From assembly GCF_020884795.1 (NCBI RefSeq), contig NZ_BBZF01000024.1, positions 132,717 to 196,716 on the forward strand: a stretch of 64,000 bases of DNA. The letters are read 5' to 3'. Source of the DNA: Micromonospora okii (lineage in GTDB: Bacteria > Actinomycetota > Actinomycetes > Mycobacteriales > Micromonosporaceae). The number at the start of each line of letters is the position of its first letter. Positions within the stretch are counted from its first letter, which is position 1. Positions 46,879 to 55,264 of the stretch are shown in pieces. Below the pieces are notes generated by a model that saw only the letters and a program-made list of their open reading frames with translations, ran no database searches and was not told the origin of the DNA. Both the position numbers and the translations under genes were made by a program.

Positions 46879-47517
46879 ATGAGCCGCTCCGTCGCCGGGG
46901 GGCCGCACCCGGCCGGCCGCCGCGCCGCGCCCCTGACCACCGCCGCCTACTCCGCCGCCGAGTGGGACCTGCTGACCGGCCTCCCCGGCCGCGTCCTCGT
47001 GGCCGCTGCCCGGCCCGCCACGACCGACCCCATGCGGTCCGCCACGGCCGATCCCACGAGGCCCGCGACGAGCCACCCGACGCGGGGCGTCGCGGCCGGG
47101 CTCGCCGGCGTGGACGCCGTGGCCGCCGGCCGCGCCTCCGACAGCGACCTGGTCCGCGCCGTGGTCGCCGCCATCTACTCCCGACACGACGGGGCCTGCT
47201 CGGGGCACGAGGACGCCTGCTCCGGGCACGACGGGGCCCACTCCGGGCGCGACGAGGTCAGCTCCCGGCTCGACGGGACGAGCGCCCCGGCCGTCGACCT
47301 CGTCGACCTGCTGGCCGCCTGCCGGGCCGCGGTCCGGGTGCTGCGCCGCCGGGCGGACCCGGCCGACTCGGCCGCGTACCGGCAGTGGGTGCAGTCGGTG
47401 GCGGCCCGGGTCTGCCGGGTCACCCCCGAGGGGGCCCCGGCCCCGGCGGACGCGCCCGTGGCGCCGGCCGACCGGCGCTTCCTCGACCGGCTCGGCGCGG
47501 CGCTCGACCTGGGCTGA
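46879..47517 (+). CDS. hypothetical protein with internal short repeats (212 aa)
   Basis: No known family is recognised. The N-terminal part contains WDLLTGLPGRVLVAA. The middle is repetitive: a PTRPATxxPTR type run near residues 50-65 and an eight-residue repeat (CSGHEDA, CSGHDGA, HSGRDEV) near 110-130 from 24-bp DNA repeats. The C-terminus is helical (LVDLLAACRAAVRVLRRRADPADSAAYRQWVQSVAARVCRVT, then RRFLDRLGAALDLG), which recalls small bacterial helical-bundle proteins. GGAGG sits 5 bases before ATG 46879. Confidence 0.6.
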   Translation: MSRSVAGGPHPAGRRAAPLTTAAYSAAEWDLLTGLPGRVLVAAARPATTDPMRSATADPTRPATSHPTRGVAAGLAGVDAVAAGRASDSDLVRAVVAAIYSRHDGACSGHEDACSGHDGAHSGRDEVSSRLDGTSAPAVDLVDLLAACRAAVRVLRRRADPADSAAYRQWVQSVAARVCRVTPEGAPAPADAPVAPADRRFLDRLGAALDLG

Positions 47518-47556
47518 TCCGCCTCACCCGGCCGGCCGGCGCGACCGCGCGGGCCG

Positions 47557-47562
47557 TACCCT
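47557..47562 (+). promoter_or_regulatory. -10 box of leaderless TrmH-family gene
   Basis: TACCCT ends 9 bases before GTG 47572, with no ribosome-binding site visible. Confidence 0.5.
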
Positions 47563-47571
47563 CTGCAGACC

Positions 47572-48195
47572 GTGACCGGTGACCAGATCGAGGTCGGCGT
47601 GGGGCCGTGGCCCGGCGACCTCCCGGACGATCCGCGGTACGACCCGGAACTGCTCGCCGAGGGCGACCGGCGCAACGTCGTGGACCGGTACCGGTACTGG
47701 CGGCGCGAGGCCGTGGTGGCCGACCTCGACCGGCGGCGGCACGACTTCCACGTGGCCATCGAGAACTGGCAGCACGACCTCAACATCGGCACGGTGGTCC
47801 GCAACGCCAACGCCTTCCTGGCCGCCGAGGTGCACATCGTCGGGCGACGGCGGTGGAACCGCCGGGGCGCGATGGTGACCGACCGGTACCAGCACGTCCG
47901 GCACCACGAGACCATCGAGGAGTTCGCCGCCTGGGCGGTGGCGGGGGAGCTGCCGGTGGTCGGCATCGACAACCTGCCCGGCTCCCACCCGCTGGAGACC
48001 ACCACCCTGCCGCGCCGCTGCGTGCTGCTCTTCGGCCAGGAGGGGCCGGGCCTGTCGGACGCCGCCCGGGCCGCCTGCGACCAGCTCTTCTCGATCGCGC
48101 AGTACGGCTCCACCCGCTCGATCAACGCCGGGGTGGCGAGCGGGATCGCGATGCACGCCTGGATCCGCGCCCACGCGGGGCCCCCGCCCGCCTGA
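47572..48195 (+). CDS. TrmH/SpoU-family RNA 2'-O-methyltransferase (207 aa)
   Basis: The three SPOUT motifs are present: 1 HDLNIGTVVRNANAFLAAEVHIVG, 2 CVLLFGQEGPGLSDAARAAC, and 3 IAQYGSTRSINAGVASGIAMHAW. This knot-fold enzyme methylates a ribose 2'-OH in tRNA or rRNA. The N-terminal 55 residues (RYDPELLAEGDRRNVVDRYRYWRREAVVADL) are typical of a subgroup in actinobacteria. The target nucleotide cannot be assigned. Confidence 0.9.
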   Translation: MTGDQIEVGVGPWPGDLPDDPRYDPELLAEGDRRNVVDRYRYWRREAVVADLDRRRHDFHVAIENWQHDLNIGTVVRNANAFLAAEVHIVGRRRWNRRGAMVTDRYQHVRHHETIEEFAAWAVAGELPVVGIDNLPGSHPLETTTLPRRCVLLFGQEGPGLSDAARAACDQLFSIAQYGSTRSINAGVASGIAMHAWIRAHAGPPPA

Positions 48196-48244
48196 CGCTC
48201 CCCGCCCGCACCGGGCCCCGCCGCCCCGGGCGCTTGCGTCATCG

Positions 48245-48316
48245 TGTCGGCGACGTGGCGGTGTCCTCGGGGGCGGGACCGCGCCATGTCGCCGACATGG
48301 AGCGATCCCGGCGGCG
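48245..48316. repeat. short dispersed intergenic repeat, copy 2, with palindromic TCGGCGAC motifs
   Basis: ATGTCGCCGACAT (48286-48298) is palindromic, and GTCGCCGACATGG with ATCCCGGCGG (48288-48316) matches 19066-19096. TGTCGGCGACGTGGCGG at 48245-48261 is a related half, inverted. The region is intergenic between the TrmH and DUF6758 genes. Confidence 0.45.
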
Positions 48317-48400
48317 GCGGAATCGCGCCGGGTCGGCGATTTCGCGGTGTCTCGCCCGCTCCGCTTGACGCCGCACGGCTGCGGGGTGACGGTGGAAGAC

Positions 48401-49096
48401 GTGAGCGTCGCGGTGAGTTGCCCCAGATGTGGTGGATCCGTGCGGGAACCGGACCTGATGCACGCCGAGTGGCGGTGCTCCCGCTGCGGGCCGGTACCCC
48501 CGCTGCACGTCCCCGAGCACATCGGGGCGGAGATCGTGGCCAGCGTGGTGGGCCGGGTCGCCGCCGCCGCGCCCGAGGCGGCGCCGGCGACGCCGGTCTG
48601 GTGCCCCTGGCCGCTGCCGCCCGGCTGGACGCTCACCGGGGTGGCGTACGCCGGGGACGAGCGCGGCGGCGTGCGGGCCACCGTCGTGGCCTGCGCCGGG
48701 CCCGAGCCCTTCGGCGGCGGCCCCGCCGACCTGATCTTCGTGGCCGAGGAGCCGGGCGTCGGCCTGGGCACCCGGTTCGCCGGGACGGCGGGCCCCGACC
48801 CGGGCCCCGAACTCGCCGAGGCGCTGGACGACCCCGGCCCCGGGCATCCCGAGCATGTCGGGCAGGCCAGGATCCGGGTGGCCGGGCACCCGACTCCACT
48901 GTGGCTCGTGAGTTCCCCGACAGATCGAAGTGCGTACGCCGGAGAGGCTCGGGGATTGTGGCTTCATGCGATAGCCTGGCCAGCGAGTGCGGGGCATCTG
49001 CTCGCCGAGGACGTGGAGTTGCACGACCTCACAGAGTGGACGCCTACCGAGCTCGTGTACGGCGCACCGTCTCCGTACCTGCACGGGAAGGCTTGA
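48401..49096 (+). CDS. DUF6758-type zinc-ribbon protein (231 aa)
   Basis: The N-terminus is a zinc ribbon: CPRCGG and, 18 residues on, CSRCG. Then come WCPWPLPPGWTLTGVAYAGDERGGVRATVVACAGPEPFGGGPADLIFVAEEPGVGLGTRFAG and GHPTPLWLVSSPTDRSAYAGEARGLWLHAIAWPASAGHLLAEDVELHDL, a pattern I know from an uncharacterised actinobacterial family. Function is unknown. The start could be GTG 48401 or GTG 48386; neither has a strong ribosome-binding site. Confidence 0.75.
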   Translation: MSVAVSCPRCGGSVREPDLMHAEWRCSRCGPVPPLHVPEHIGAEIVASVVGRVAAAAPEAAPATPVWCPWPLPPGWTLTGVAYAGDERGGVRATVVACAGPEPFGGGPADLIFVAEEPGVGLGTRFAGTAGPDPGPELAEALDDPGPGHPEHVGQARIRVAGHPTPLWLVSSPTDRSAYAGEARGLWLHAIAWPASAGHLLAEDVELHDLTEWTPTELVYGAPSPYLHGKA

Positions 49097-49232
49097 CGGG
49101 GCCACCACGCCCCGGGCAGTCTCCCGTTCTGTCGGAGAACGGACGCAGAGATTCACTGTAGGACACCTAACTGATACTCTGGGTGCCGCTGCGGTAAATG
49201 GACCCGGCGCCGCGCGAGAGGATGGGCCCGCC

Positions 49233-49391
49233 ATGGTCAAGAAGGTCCTCACCTGGGCCGGTATCGCATTCTTGATCTTCTTTGTTGCGTATCGGCCGAG
49301 CTCGGCCGCAGACGTCTTCAAGTCGATCGGTGGCGGCATCATGGACATCGCCCAGGGGTTTGGCGACTTCTTCACGAGTCTCATCGCCTAG
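49233..49391 (+). CDS. 52-residue single-pass membrane protein
   Basis: The sequence MVKKVLTWAGIAFLIFFVAY followed by RPSSAADVFKSIGGGIMDIAQGFGDFFTSLIA has one N-terminal helix and an amphipathic C-terminal half. It is lower in GC than its surroundings and looks like a real conserved small membrane protein of actinobacteria. It ends 6 bases before the PH-domain gene, implying an operon. GAGAGGA lies about 10 bases before ATG 49233. Function is unknown. Confidence 0.75.
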   Translation: MVKKVLTWAGIAFLIFFVAYRPSSAADVFKSIGGGIMDIAQGFGDFFTSLIA

Positions 49392-49397
49392 CCGCCG

Positions 49398-50276
49398 ATG
49401 GGAAGCCCCTCCGGTCCACCCTTCGACCCCGACGACCCTGACCGGGAGCGCCGGGATCGAGACACGGAGCCGATTCCCCGCATCGGGCCCGACGATCCAC
49501 CGGGCCCCGGGCGGGGGACGGGTTTCTCCGACGGTCCGCCCTTTTCGGACGATGTCGGCTACGGCGACGGCCCGTTCGCGGGCGAGGGCCGCTCCGGGCG
49601 CGCCTGGGTGCGTGACCCCGAGGCCAGCTACCAGCCTCCGCAGATCTCCGAGGAGGAACTGGCCGGCCTGCGGGTCGACGCCTCCGGCATGCCGAGTGGC
49701 CCCCGGCGCGTCCTTCCCCTGGAGGACGAGCCCAGTTCGCTGGTGGCGCGCTACCTCTTCCCCACGGAGCGGTACCGGGGCGAGTGGAAGCGGCACTGGA
49801 TCCACCTCACCACCCCGATCATCGTGGGCATCGCCGCCACCTTCATCCTCGGCTACCTCTCCGGCTTCCTCGCCGGGCGGGACGTCAGCGCCCTGACCAC
49901 CGTCGCGGTGCTGCTCTGGTTCGCGGTGATGGGCTGGGTCGCCTGGAAGGTCGCGGACTGGTGGTACGACCGGTTCATCCTGACCAACAAGCGGGTCATG
50001 GTGGTCACCGGCATCGTCACCCGGAAGGTGGCGATGATGCCGCTGGCCCGGGTCACCGACATGAAGTACGAGCAGAGCCCCGCCGGTCGCGCGCTCAACT
50101 ACGGCACGTTCGTGCTGGAGTCCGCCGGCCAGGACCAGGCGCTCCGTGAGATCAAGAACCTTCCCAACCCGAACGAGCTCTACCTGCGCGTCGTCGAGGA
50201 GATGTACGAGCCGCAGGCGGTCGAGGCGCGGTTGGGCAAGGAGGCGGACGAGGCCAAGGCCGACGACGGGGCGTGA
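49398..50276 (+). CDS. membrane protein with bacterial PH domain (292 aa)
   Basis: About 130 residues of acidic, Pro/Gly-rich N-terminus precede two helices (IHLTTPIIVGIAATFILGYLSGFLAG and ALTTVAVLLWFAVMGWVAWKVADWW) and a bPH2-type PH domain (YDRFILTNKRVMVVTGIVTRKVAMMPLARVTDMKYEQSPAGRALNYGTFVLESAGQDQALREIKNLPNPNELY). Such proteins are uncharacterised membrane-associated factors. It is transcribed with the 52-residue membrane protein before it. Confidence 0.87.
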   Translation: MGSPSGPPFDPDDPDRERRDRDTEPIPRIGPDDPPGPGRGTGFSDGPPFSDDVGYGDGPFAGEGRSGRAWVRDPEASYQPPQISEEELAGLRVDASGMPSGPRRVLPLEDEPSSLVARYLFPTERYRGEWKRHWIHLTTPIIVGIAATFILGYLSGFLAGRDVSALTTVAVLLWFAVMGWVAWKVADWWYDRFILTNKRVMVVTGIVTRKVAMMPLARVTDMKYEQSPAGRALNYGTFVLESAGQDQALREIKNLPNPNELYLRVVEEMYEPQAVEARLGKEADEAKADDGA

Positions 50277-50381
50277 AGCCTCTCGTCCGAACATCGGGGA
50301 AACAGCGCACCTTTCGCCGTCGACCCGCGCCGTACCGCCGTGGCAGCCTGCCAGCAGACACGGGGGCGGGGGAGGTGGGCG

Positions 50382-51176
50382 GTGGTCGGCAGGGACCCGC
50401 TGGAGGAGGAGTTCCGGGAGTTCGTCGCGGCGCGCTCCGGTGCCCTGCTGCGCACCGCGTACCTGCTCGCGGGGGACTGGGCCACGGCCGAGGACCTGCT
50501 CCAGACGGCGCTGACCAAGACGTACCTGGCCTGGAAGCGGCTCGGCGGCATCGAGGCGATCGAGCCGTACGCCCGCCGGGTCATGGTCAACACCTCGACG
50601 AGCTGGTGGCGGCGGCGCTGGCACGGTGAGCGGCCGACCGCCGTGCTGCCGGAGCGGGCCGGGGCCGACGAGATCGAGCAGCAGCTCGACCGGGACCTGC
50701 TCTGGCGTCACCTCCGGGCGCTGCCCAGCCGGCAGCGGGCGGTGCTGGTGCTGCGCTTCTACGAGGACATGTCGGAGGCGCAGACGGCCGCCTTGCTGGA
50801 GATCTCCCCGGGCACGGTGAAGAGCCAGACCTCCCGGGCCCTGGCCACCCTGCGGCGGCGGCTCGGGGAGCAGGCGGCCCTCGACCTGCCGGCCGCGCCG
50901 CCCACGGCGACCCGGCCCGCCGGCCGCACGTCGGCCGGAGCCGACAGGGGCGCGGCGACCATGTCCGTCGGCCGCACGCCGCGCCGGCCCGTCCCGGCCG
51001 CTGCCGCGCCCGGCACCGGCCCGACCGACACCGCGCCGCCCCGGGCCCCGCGTCCCCCGGAGGCCCCGCGTCCCCCGGAGGTCGCGCTTCCCGGGGCCGC
51101 CGCGCCGCCGGGCGACGCCGCCGCTTGGCCGGTCACGGCGGTGCCGGCCGCCTACACCGGCGCGGAGGGGAGGTGA
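50382..51176 (+). CDS. SigE-family ECF sigma factor with long C-terminal extension (264 aa)
   Basis: Sigma region 2 (FREFVAARSGALLRTAYLLAGDWATAEDLLQTALTKTYLAWKRL...PYARRVMVNTSTSWWRRRW) and region 4 (LRALPSRQRAVLVLRFYEDMSEAQTAALLEISPGTVKSQTSRALATLRRRLG) are complete, typical of the 'SigE family' found in many copies in actinomycetes. About 100 further residues of Pro/Ala-rich sequence follow. GGGGGAGG precedes GTG 50382 by 6 bases. It overlaps the next gene (GTGA), whose membrane protein is the likely partner. Confidence 0.88.
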   Translation: MVGRDPLEEEFREFVAARSGALLRTAYLLAGDWATAEDLLQTALTKTYLAWKRLGGIEAIEPYARRVMVNTSTSWWRRRWHGERPTAVLPERAGADEIEQQLDRDLLWRHLRALPSRQRAVLVLRFYEDMSEAQTAALLEISPGTVKSQTSRALATLRRRLGEQAALDLPAAPPTATRPAGRTSAGADRGAATMSVGRTPRRPVPAAAAPGTGPTDTAPPRAPRPPEAPRPPEVALPGAAAPPGDAAAWPVTAVPAAYTGAEGR

Positions 51177-52456
51177 GCGGCGTGCGACGGCCCGACAACC
51201 GACACGCCACCTCCGGGCGTTCCACAAGCATGACGACGGACGAGCTGGAGCGCGCCGTCCGGGAGACCTTCGCCCGGCAGGTCGCCATGCCCCGGCCGTT
51301 CGCCGCCGACCCGGCCGGCCTGGCCATCCGTCGGGCCGTCCGGGCGCGCCGCCGCCGCGCCCTCGCCGGCACGGCCCTCGCCGGGCTGGCCACCGTGCTG
51401 GCCGGCGCCGGTGTGACGCAGCTCGCCGGGCAGGCGGGGCACCACACCACGCCGACCGTGGTGCTCGGCGACCCGCGCGGCTCCTCCGCCCGGCCGGCCC
51501 CCGAGCCGGTGCCGAGCCCGCCGTCGGCCCCCGATCGGGTGCCGGACGGCGTCACGGTCGACCTGGTCCTCGGCGGTGCCCTGCACCCCACCGGGGCTGC
51601 GGCCATTCCCCTCGGGCTGGTCGCGGCCGACCGGGCCCAGCGTCTGCCCGACCGGGCCGGCTGGCTGGTCGTGGGCGAGCCCACGGTGGCGGGGCGGGCC
51701 CTGCTCGCCGTACGTCCGGGCGGCTCCACCCGGGTGCTGCTCGCGGGCGCCGAGGCGATCGCCGTGGCCCCCGCCGGTGACCGGGTCGCCTGGCGCGCCG
51801 GCGACCGCCTCTCCGTCGCCGGGATCGTCGGCGACCAGATCGTCGCGGTCACCAGCACGCCGGCCCCGGGCGCGGCCGTGCCGGCCGGCTTCGCCGGGGA
51901 CGCCGTCCTGGTGCGCCGGGAGCCGGGAGGTCCCGGGTACGCGCTCTGGCGGCCCGCCACGGGTGTCCTCCCCGTCGACCCCTGGCGCGACGTCCTCGCC
52001 GTCCACGGGGCGCTGCCGGACGGTCGGCTGGTCGGCCTGGTCGACGCCGGTACGCCCCGACGACCCTGCCTGGCGCTGCTCGACCCCGCCCGGGGGCTGA
52101 CGCCCACCCGTACCGCCTGCGGGCCCGCCCTTGACAGCGACGGGGCCGGCGGGGTCTCCGGCGACGGCCACTGGCTGCTGCTCAACGGCCGTAGAGCGGC
52201 GTCGGGCGCCACCGGGGCGCTCCTGGTCGACCTGACCACCCTCGCCGGGACGCCGGTGGCCCGGCCCGCCGGCCCCGCGCTGACCGGCGCGGTGTCCTGG
52301 ACGCCGGCGGGGACCGCCTGGTACGTCGACGCGCGGGACCGGCTGGTCTCGTTCTCCGTCGACCGGGTGCTCGCCGGGAACCGGGCCGCCGAGCCGGTGG
52401 CCGGAGTCGAGGCGGCCGGGCGGCGGCCGGTGGTCGTCACCGACCCGGCCCGGTGA
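51173..52456 (+). CDS. single-pass membrane protein, probable partner of the SigE-family sigma factor (427 aa)
   Basis: A cytosolic N-terminus (about 60 residues, MTTDELERAVRETFARQVAMPRPFAADPAG) precedes one helix (RALAGTALAGLATVLAGAGVTQLAG) and a 300-residue extracellular part with beta-propeller-like repeats (LLAGAEAIAVAPAGDRVAWRAGDRLSVAG, VHGALPDGRLVGLVDAG, GVSGDGHWLLLNG). The plan fits membrane partners encoded after SigE-family sigma factors, though no zinc anti-sigma (ZAS) HxxxCxxC motif is present. GTG 51173 overlaps the sigma stop and follows GGAGGGGAGG. Confidence 0.72.
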   Translation: MSGVRRPDNRHATSGRSTSMTTDELERAVRETFARQVAMPRPFAADPAGLAIRRAVRARRRRALAGTALAGLATVLAGAGVTQLAGQAGHHTTPTVVLGDPRGSSARPAPEPVPSPPSAPDRVPDGVTVDLVLGGALHPTGAAAIPLGLVAADRAQRLPDRAGWLVVGEPTVAGRALLAVRPGGSTRVLLAGAEAIAVAPAGDRVAWRAGDRLSVAGIVGDQIVAVTSTPAPGAAVPAGFAGDAVLVRREPGGPGYALWRPATGVLPVDPWRDVLAVHGALPDGRLVGLVDAGTPRRPCLALLDPARGLTPTRTACGPALDSDGAGGVSGDGHWLLLNGRRAASGATGALLVDLTTLAGTPVARPAGPALTGAVSWTPAGTAWYVDARDRLVSFSVDRVLAGNRAAEPVAGVEAAGRRPVVVTDPAR

Positions 52457-52490
52457 TCCCCGCCGCGAGCCGCCACAGCCCTGCCCCGTC

Positions 52491-52546
52491 TGGCGGACGG
52501 CCGGCGACAGCCCGCGCGTGGCGGACGGCCGGCGGCGGGCCGCGCG
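52491..52546. repeat. 28-bp direct tandem repeat
   Basis: Two 28-bp copies (52491-52518 and 52519-52546) starting TGGCGGACGGCCGGCG are followed by the first 10 bases of a third. They lie in the 112-base gap before the PHP gene. Confidence 0.7.
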
Positions 52547-52556
52547 TGGCGGCGGG

Positions 52557-52562
52557 TAGCTT
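52557..52562 (+). promoter_or_regulatory. -10 box of leaderless PHP gene
   Basis: TAGCTT ends 6 bases before ATG 52569. No ribosome-binding site is seen. Confidence 0.55.
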
Positions 52563-52568
52563 CGGACG

Positions 52569-53450
52569 ATGACCCCGTGCCCCGTGACCGCCGACGCCCG
52601 CATCGACCTGCACGCCCACTCGACGGCCAGCGACGGCACCCTCACCCCGGCGGAGCTGGTCCGGGCCGCGGCCGACGCCGGGCTGGACGTGCTGGCCATC
52701 ACCGACCACGACAGCACCGCCGGCTGGGCGCCCGCCGTGGCGGCGCTGCCCCCGGGGCTCACCCTGGTCCGGGGCGCGGAGATCTCCTGCCGTTGGTACG
52801 ACGCGCAGCCGCCGGTGGCGCTGCACCTGCTCGCGTACCTCTTCGACCCCGAGGAGCCGGAGCTTTCGGCGGAGCTGGCCCGGGTGCGGGCGGCCCGCGA
52901 GGTGCGCGGGGAGCGGATCGTCGAGCTGCTGCGCGCCGACGGGGTCGACCTGAGCTGGCCGGAGATCCTCGCTGCGGCGGCCGGGGGGACGGTCGGCCGG
53001 CCGCACATCGCCCAGGCGCTGATCCGGGCCGGGCTGGTGGCCACCACCACCGAGGCGTTCGGGCCGGACTGGCTGGGCCAGCGGTACCGGCTGCCCAAGG
53101 CCGACATCGACGTGTTCCGGGCGGTCCGGCTGGTCCGGGCGGCCGGCGGCGTGCCCGTCTTCGCCCACCCGAGGGCCAGCCGCCGGGGTCCGATCGTGCC
53201 CGACGAGCTGATCGTCGAGCTGGCGGCGGCCGGGCTGGCCGGGCTGGAGGCCGACCACGAGGACCACTCCCCGGCCGAGCGGGAGCACGTGCGGGCCCTC
53301 GCCGCCCGGCTGGGTCTCTTCGTCACCGGCTCGTCTGACTTCCACGGCACCCACAAGACCGTCCGGCTGGGCGCGTTCACCACCGCCCCGGAGGCGTACG
53401 CGCGGATCGTCGCCGAGGCCGGCGGGGTGACCCCGGTCGCTTCGACCTGA
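52569..53450 (+). CDS. PHP-domain phosphoesterase (293 aa)
   Basis: The metal motifs of the PHP fold are present: DLHAHST (His15, His17), ITDHDSTAGW, RGAEISC, HRxxI-like GRPHIAQALI, FAHPRAS and GSSDFHGTHK. This matches the TrpH/YciV-type family, which hydrolyses 3',5'-nucleoside bisphosphates or RNA 5' ends in known members. The length (about 290) agrees. The start is placed by the leaderless -10 box. Confidence 0.9.
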   Translation: MTPCPVTADARIDLHAHSTASDGTLTPAELVRAAADAGLDVLAITDHDSTAGWAPAVAALPPGLTLVRGAEISCRWYDAQPPVALHLLAYLFDPEEPELSAELARVRAAREVRGERIVELLRADGVDLSWPEILAAAAGGTVGRPHIAQALIRAGLVATTTEAFGPDWLGQRYRLPKADIDVFRAVRLVRAAGGVPVFAHPRASRRGPIVPDELIVELAAAGLAGLEADHEDHSPAEREHVRALAARLGLFVTGSSDFHGTHKTVRLGAFTTAPEAYARIVAEAGGVTPVAST

Positions 53451-53469
53451 TCGTCTCCGCCCGCGCGGC

Positions 53470-53475
53470 TACCGT
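53470..53475 (+). promoter_or_regulatory. -10 box of leaderless marC gene
   Basis: TACCGT ends 6 bases before GTG 53482. Confidence 0.5.
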
Positions 53476-53481
53476 GTCCGG

Positions 53482-54096
53482 GTGGATCTCAAGCTCTTTG
53501 TCGAGGTCTTCGTGACCCTGCTGGTCATCGTCGACCCGCCGGGCATGATGCCGATCTTCCTCGCGCTGACCGGACCGCTGCCGGCCCGCGACCGCAACCG
53601 CGCCGCCTGGCAGGCGGTGGCGCTGGCGCTCGGGGTGATCGTGATCTTCGCGGTGGCCGGGCAGACCCTGCTCGACTACCTGCACGTGGACCTGCCGGCG
53701 CTCCAGGCCGCCGGCGGGCTGCTGCTGGTGCTCGTCGCCCTGGAGCTGCTGACCGGCAAGGCCGACGACCCCGCCCAGCAGGCCACCTCCAACATCGCCC
53801 TGGTGCCGCTGGGCACCCCGCTGCTGGCCGGCCCGGGCGCGATCGTGGCCACCATGCTCTTCGTCCAGCAGGCCGACCGGGCCGTCGACTACGGGGCGAT
53901 CGCGGCGGCCATCCTGGCGGTGATGCTCACCGTCTGGATCGTGCTGCGCTTCTCCGGCGGGATCGTCAAGATCCTGCGTCCCGGCGGGATCGAGGTGCTC
54001 ACCCGCATCGCCGGCCTGCTGCTCGCCGCCATCGCGGTGCAGCTCATTGCCGACGCCATCGCCGCCTTCGTGACGCAGTACATCGACATGGCCTGA
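53482..54096 (+). CDS. MarC-family integral membrane protein (204 aa)
   Basis: Six helices and the family sequence are visible: FVTLLVIVDPPGMMPIFLALTGPLPARDRNRAAWQAV, NIALVPLGTPLLAGPGAIVATMLFVQ, and RIAGLLLAAIAVQLIADAI. MarC proteins (UPF0056) were once linked to antibiotic resistance in E. coli, but that role was not confirmed; transport function is unknown. The gene lies 31 bases after the PHP gene with its own leaderless promoter. Confidence 0.9.
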   Translation: MDLKLFVEVFVTLLVIVDPPGMMPIFLALTGPLPARDRNRAAWQAVALALGVIVIFAVAGQTLLDYLHVDLPALQAAGGLLLVLVALELLTGKADDPAQQATSNIALVPLGTPLLAGPGAIVATMLFVQQADRAVDYGAIAAAILAVMLTVWIVLRFSGGIVKILRPGGIEVLTRIAGLLLAAIAVQLIADAIAAFVTQYIDMA

Positions 54097-54148
54097 GCGG
54101 GCCCCGCCCCGCCGACCGCTGTCGTACACGGGTGGCAGGATCAGTCGG

Positions 54149-55126
54149 GTGCGACCAGCCTCCTCCTCCGGGCCTTCCTCCGGGCGCGGCCGATCCGCCG
54201 AGCAAGGCCGATCCGCCGAGCAAGGCCGATCCGTCGGGCGCGGCCGGCCCCCGCGCGCCCGCGCCGGCCAGCCCGAGCAGCTCGGCTTCGACGGCATGCC
54301 GCAGCGGCTGTTCGTCTGCACCCCCAGCAAGCTCGGCGCGTACGCGGACTGCCCCCGTCGCTACCGCTACTCCTACGTCGACCGGCCGACGCCGCCGAAG
54401 GGCCCGCCGTGGGCCCACAACTCGCTCGGCGCCAGCGTCCACAACGCGCTGAAGAACTGGTACGCGCTGCCCGCCGACCGCCGTCGCCCCGAGGCTCTGG
54501 CCCGGCTACTCAAGGGCACCTGGGTGCGCGAGGGGTACCGCGACGACGAGCAGGAGCGCGACGCCTACGGGCGGGCACTGGCCTGGCTGGAGTCCTACGT
54601 CGGCACGCTGGAGCCAGAGGCCGAGCCGGTCGGCGTCGAGCGGGTGGTGGCGGTCAAGACGGCGGTGCTGGCCTTCAACGGCCGCGCCGACCGGATCGAC
54701 TCCCGCCCCGGCGCGTCCGGCCCCGAGCTGGTCATCGTGGACTACAAGACCGGCCGCACCGGACTGGGCGCCGACGACGCGCGCGGCTCGCAGGCGCTGG
54801 CCCTCTACGCGTACGCCGCCGAGCGGGTGTTCCGCCGGCCGTGCCGTCGGGTGGAGCTGCACCACCTGCCCACCGGCACGGTCGCCGCGCACGAGCACAC
54901 CGCCGAGTCGCTGGCCCGGCAGGTCACCCGCGCGGAGGAGACCGCCCGGGACATCATGGCCGCCGAGCAGGCCGTCGCCGACGGCGTCGACCCCGACGAG
55001 GCGTTCCCGACCACCGCCGGGCCGCGCTGCGGCTGGTGCGACTACCGCCGCACCTGCCCCACCGGCGCGCAGGTGCCGGGCAAGGAGCCGTGGGCGGCGA
55101 TGGACCGCCGCCCCGCCGAGGGCTGA
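54149..55126 (+). CDS. RecB-family PD-(D/E)XK nuclease with Fe-S cysteines (325 aa)
   Basis: The nuclease core shows GRADRIDS, ELVIVDYKTGR (catalytic D and K) and QALALYAYAAERVF. Cysteines YADCPRRYRYSY near the N-terminus and CGWCDYRRTC near the C-terminus would hold a [4Fe-4S] cluster, as in AddB/Cas4-like exonucleases. It is a stand-alone 'RecB family exonuclease', common in actinobacteria, probably in DNA repair. The first 50 residues are low-complexity from a short DNA repeat (GCCGAGCAAGGCCGATCC); a later ATG at 54297 starts the conserved part and is an alternative start. Confidence 0.87.
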   Translation: MRPASSSGPSSGRGRSAEQGRSAEQGRSVGRGRPPRARAGQPEQLGFDGMPQRLFVCTPSKLGAYADCPRRYRYSYVDRPTPPKGPPWAHNSLGASVHNALKNWYALPADRRRPEALARLLKGTWVREGYRDDEQERDAYGRALAWLESYVGTLEPEAEPVGVERVVAVKTAVLAFNGRADRIDSRPGASGPELVIVDYKTGRTGLGADDARGSQALALYAYAAERVFRRPCRRVELHHLPTGTVAAHEHTAESLARQVTRAEETARDIMAAEQAVADGVDPDEAFPTTAGPRCGWCDYRRTCPTGAQVPGKEPWAAMDRRPAEG

Positions 55127-55127
55127 C

Positions 55128-55257
55128 CCGAGCTGGGCGGGGCCGGTGGCGAGCCGCGCCTGGGCTGAACCGAGGGCTGGGCGGGGCCGGTGGCGAGCCG
55201 CGCCTGGGCTGAACCGAGGGCTGGGCGGGGTCGGCGGCGAGCCGCGCCAGGGCTGGC
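55128..55257. repeat. 44-bp tandem repeat, three copies
   Basis: Units start at 55128 (42 bp), 55170 and 55214, sharing CTGGGCGGGGCCGGTGGCGA and GCCGCGCCTGGGCTGAACCG. The last copy has about five changes. The array fills the gap between the convergent nuclease and MpaB genes and carries no gene. Confidence 0.85.
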
Positions 55258-55264
55258 CCGGGGT

